Shown: piece after piece, positions 61,944 through 64,000 of the stretch
Layout: each line of letters begins with the position of its first letter
Numbering within the stretch: the stretch's first letter is position 1
Source of the DNA: Ornithinibacillus caprae
GTDB taxonomy: Bacteria; Bacillota; Bacilli; Bacillales; Amphibacillaceae
Direction: 5' to 3'
Assembly (NCBI RefSeq): GCF_009728145.1
Contig: NZ_WOCA01000005.1
Span: forward strand, 1-64,000
DNA: 64,000 nt
The notes under the pieces: generated by a model
Seen by the model: only the letters and a program-made list of their open reading frames with translations
What the model was told of the DNA's origin: nothing
Databases searched by the model: none
Program-made: the position numbers and the translations under genes

Positions 61944-63104
61944 CTACAAATCTAACTTTTTCAAACGATCAATCACTTCATCTATACGTCCAATAGGTAC
62001 AGATAATGCAATGCGGACATATCCTTCTCCGGAAGGTCCAAATGCTGTCCCAGGTGTTACAATTACACCCGCTTTCTCCAGTAACATGTTTGAAAATTCT
62101 ATAGATGTGTGGTTAGCAGGCGTTTTTGCCCATAGAAAGATGGTCCCTTTTGGCTTTTGTACTTCCATGCCAATTTCATGTAATGCTCCGTATAGCTTTT
62201 CCATGCGTTCTTGAAATACAGCATTATTTTCTTTTACCACAGATAAATCACTTTTAAGTGCAGTTGCTGCAGCCTTTTGGATCGGGATAAACTGACAGGT
62301 ATCCATATTGCTTTTTAATGTAGCAATTGCTTTAATAATCGTTTTATTCCCTACAACATATCCAATCCTCCATCCAGTCATATTAAAACTTTTCGATAAT
62401 GATCCAAACTCAATGGCATTGTCTTTTGCATTCGGAACCTGCAATACACTTGGTGCTTTATATTCCCCAAACGTTACCAGGTCATAAGCAGCATCATGAG
62501 CAAGTAACATATGATTATCCCGCACAAATGTAATCGCTTCCAAAAATGTATTCAACCCTACTGTTGCAGAAGTTGGATTGCTTGGATAGTTTAAAAATAA
62601 TAGTTTTGCTTTTTCTTTCACTTGATCAGGTACAAGATTAAATTTAGGAATATAACCGTTCTGTTGATCCAACGGTAAATATTCACTCACTCCTCCTGCT
62701 AGATGGATTGCCGTACGATAAACTGGATATCCGGGATCTGGTATTAATACTGTATCGCCTGGGTTAATGACTGCTTGCACAAGATTGGCAATGCCTTCTT
62801 TTGATCCAATGAGTGTAAGAACCTCCGAATCGGGATCTAATTCCACTCCATAATGGCTCCTATAATGTTGTGCTACAGCATTTCTATAGTCTGATATCCC
62901 ATCATAGCTCGAGTAACGATGGTTACTTGATACCTTAGCCTCTTCAATTAACTTATCGATCACAAATTGAGGTGTTGGTAAATCAGGAGCACCTATTCCT
63001 AAATCAATGACATCGACACCTTGTTTTTGCAGTTTCTTCTTTTTTCGTTGAAATTCAGAAAACAAATACGGCGGTAAATCCTTTACCCTGTTCGATACTT
63101 GCAT
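61944..63104 (-). CDS. Class I/II aminotransferase, probable 2-aminoadipate aminotransferase
   Basis: A 386-residue PLP enzyme, fold type I. DVIDLGIGAPDLPTPQFVIDKL, YSSYDGISDYRNAVA, LNYPSNPTSA and HDAAYDLVTFGEYKAPS precede the PLP Lys in EFGSLSKSFNMTGWRIGY; the Arg binding the carboxylate is in EGYVRIALSVP. It is similar in form to LL-diaminopimelate aminotransferases. As first gene of the lysine operon it likely converts 2-aminoadipate to 2-oxoadipate. GGAGGATGAAGAGGG precedes the ATG. Confidence 0.85.
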   Translation of the reverse strand: MQVSNRVKDLPPYLFSEFQRKKKKLQKQGVDVIDLGIGAPDLPTPQFVIDKLIEEAKVSSNHRYSSYDGISDYRNAVAQHYRSHYGVELDPDSEVLTLIGSKEGIANLVQAVINPGDTVLIPDPGYPVYRTAIHLAGGVSEYLPLDQQNGYIPKFNLVPDQVKEKAKLLFLNYPSNPTSATVGLNTFLEAITFVRDNHMLLAHDAAYDLVTFGEYKAPSVLQVPNAKDNAIEFGSLSKSFNMTGWRIGYVVGNKTIIKAIATLKSNMDTCQFIPIQKAAATALKSDLSVVKENNAVFQERMEKLYGALHEIGMEVQKPKGTIFLWAKTPANHTSIEFSNMLLEKAGVIVTPGTAFGPSGEGYVRIALSVPIGRIDEVIDRLKKLDL

Positions 63105-63126
63105 CCCTCTTCATCCTCCGTTTCAA

Positions 63127-63187
63127 TATATGAAATGACATTTCATATACTTATCATTAGTATAGAATGGTAATTATGATTTTTCAA
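63127..63187 (-). promoter_or_regulatory. Lysine operon promoter with IclR-like operator
   Basis: On the minus strand: TTGAAA (63182-63187), 17-bp spacer, TATACT (63159-63164). A perfect palindrome with 11-bp arms (TATATGAAATG, centre base 63138) covers 63127-63149, about +3 to +25 of the transcript. Its core TGAAATGACATTTCA is like IclR-family operators (TGGAAATnATTTCCA). The operon encodes an IclR protein, so autoregulation is likely. Confidence 0.82.
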
Positions 63188-63363
63188 TGATTTTTAAAAA
63201 TTTAAATTAATTTTCCAAAAAAAATAATTACTACTAAAAAAATGCCTTCATTTCACTTTATTAGAAACGCTCATTTTTTATTCAAAAAATAATTATTTAA
63301 GCTGACAGAAAACGAATTACCTTGCCTAATTATATAAGGGAACGATAATTCTAGTTTTCAAAG

Positions 63364-63377
63364 AACAAATATTTGTT
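63364..63377. promoter_or_regulatory. Palindrome before kynureninase
   Basis: AACAAATATTTGTT, a perfect 14-bp palindrome 27 bases before the kynU start, next to a -10-like TAGAAT (63377-63382). Possible operator for kynU. The adjoining 63353-63373 stretch copies the rRNA leader motif (20 of 21). Confidence 0.4.
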
Positions 63378-63404
63378 AGAATAGTCTATAAAGAGGTGAT
63401 GTAT

Positions 63405-64000
63405 ATGAACACAGACAAAAATTATGCCATACGGCTTGATCAAAATGATAATTTAGCTTCATTCCGAAAAGAATTTTATATCTCTAATGAGACCATTTAT
63501 TTAGATGGAAACTCATTAGGATTGATGTCTAAGCGTGCAGAAACAGCTGTAACTACGTTAATGAATTCTTGGAAAACCTATGCCATTGATGGTTGGACAG
63601 AAGGGAAGCATCCATGGTTTTATTTATCGGAAAAGCTAGGAGGTATGTCGGCACAATTAGTAGGAGCCAAACCGGAGGAAGTAATTATAACTGGTTCTAC
63701 CACAACAAACTTACACCAGCTTGTTGCAACCTTTTTCCATCCAACAAATGAAAAAAATAAAATCCTTGCAGATGAGTTGAACTTCCCTTCTGACATTTAT
63801 GCATTGAAAAGTCAGCTTCAGTTAAAAGGACTCGATCCAGCTGATCATCTGCTTCAAATAAAAAGTAAAAATGGATATACATTAGATACACAAAGCATTA
63901 TTGATAGGATGCAAGAAGATGTTGCTTTAATTGTTTTACCAGGAGTTTTGTATCGAAGTGGACAAATTTTAGATATGGAACGGTTAACAAAGGAAGCACA
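63405..64000 (+). CDS. kynU: Kynureninase (partial, runs off the right end)
   Basis: The first ~198 residues of kynureninase, a PLP enzyme that cleaves kynurenine to anthranilate and alanine. [57 protein letters not shown] and [14 protein letters not shown] are typical of KynU. The catalytic lysine lies beyond the window. GAGGTGATG is the ribosome binding site, ATG at 63405. It is divergent from the lysine operon; other kynurenine-pathway genes may follow outside. Confidence 0.93.
   Translation, partial: MNTDKNYAIRLDQNDNLASFRKEFYISNETIYLDGNSLGLMSKRAETAVTTLMNSWKTYAIDGWTEGKHPWFYLSEKLGGMSAQLVGAKPEEVIITGSTTTNLHQLVATFFHPTNEKNKILADELNFPSDIYALKSQLQLKGLDPADHLLQIKSKNGYTLDTQSIIDRMQEDVALIVLPGVLYRSGQILDMERLTKEA

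Overview
The window is a stretch of chromosome from a low-GC, endospore-forming Gram-positive bacterium of the family Bacillaceae. It looks like the Oceanobacillus/Virgibacillus/Ornithinibacillus group, but I cannot fix the genus. The evidence is a Bacillus-type 16S rRNA 5' end, strong AGGAGG ribosome binding sites with frequent TTG/GTG starts, spore genes (sspE, pdaA), CtsR, PerR and CcpA sites, and two long runs of gene order known from Bacillus subtilis (ygzB-perR-bcp-gsaB-ygaD-ygaC-sspE-mutY-yfhP-yfhH-recX-yfhF-yfhE, and pdaA-yfkD-yfkF-yfkH-yfkI-yfkJ). There is no prophage, insertion sequence, CRISPR array or complete tRNA gene.

Layout. 1-800: start of an rRNA operon read leftwards, with three tandem promoters. 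800-19,500: conserved housekeeping block with ygzB, a folate-branch pabA/pabB-pabC pair, perR, a cobalamin adenosyltransferase, a peroxiredoxin, hemL, an ABC exporter, sspE, mutY, recX and small yfh genes. A candidate structured RNA with a tRNA-Asn-like half sits before an acetyltransferase (18,440-18,613). 19,560-25,450: a cluster of DnaA boxes followed by two convergent GntR/ABC-transporter operons, each with a palindromic operator. 25,550-35,100: an RHH/SPFH pair, a secreted MBL-fold protein, a lipoprotein, clpE under two CtsR boxes, an acyl-CoA synthetase, pdaA and an antiporter. 35,250-51,800: yfkD/yfkF, an amino-acid ABC pair without an ATPase, PerR-controlled zosA, yfkHIJ, sodium symporters, niaR, an SRAP-domain DNA-crosslink protein, glutaminase, plsC, mreBH and a GyrI-like protein.

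51,880-64,000: the most distinctive part. Two convergent operons appear to encode a whole route from L-lysine to crotonyl-CoA. The leftward operon has an aminotransferase, a ThDP-dependent decarboxylase-like enzyme, an aldehyde dehydrogenase, L-lysine 6-dehydrogenase, an IclR regulator and a DUF3870 protein. The rightward operon has a class III CoA-transferase, an acyl-CoA (glutaryl-CoA) dehydrogenase and a semialdehyde dehydrogenase. Together they suggest lysine -> 2-aminoadipate semialdehyde -> 2-aminoadipate -> 2-oxoadipate -> glutarate semialdehyde -> glutarate -> glutaryl-CoA -> crotonyl-CoA, with the ThDP enzyme acting as a 2-oxoadipate decarboxylase. The rightward operon has a consensus cre site over its -35 box and a leader of about 165 nt that ends in an intrinsic terminator. 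The leftward operon has an IclR-like palindrome at its transcription start. Kynureninase begins immediately beyond it, so tryptophan and lysine breakdown lie side by side.

Regulatory logic visible in sequence: PerR boxes at both perR and zosA, CtsR at clpE, CcpA and IclR-type sites at the lysine genes, and GntR-type palindromes at both ABC operons. All functions are read from sequence motifs and remembered family features; no database search was run.
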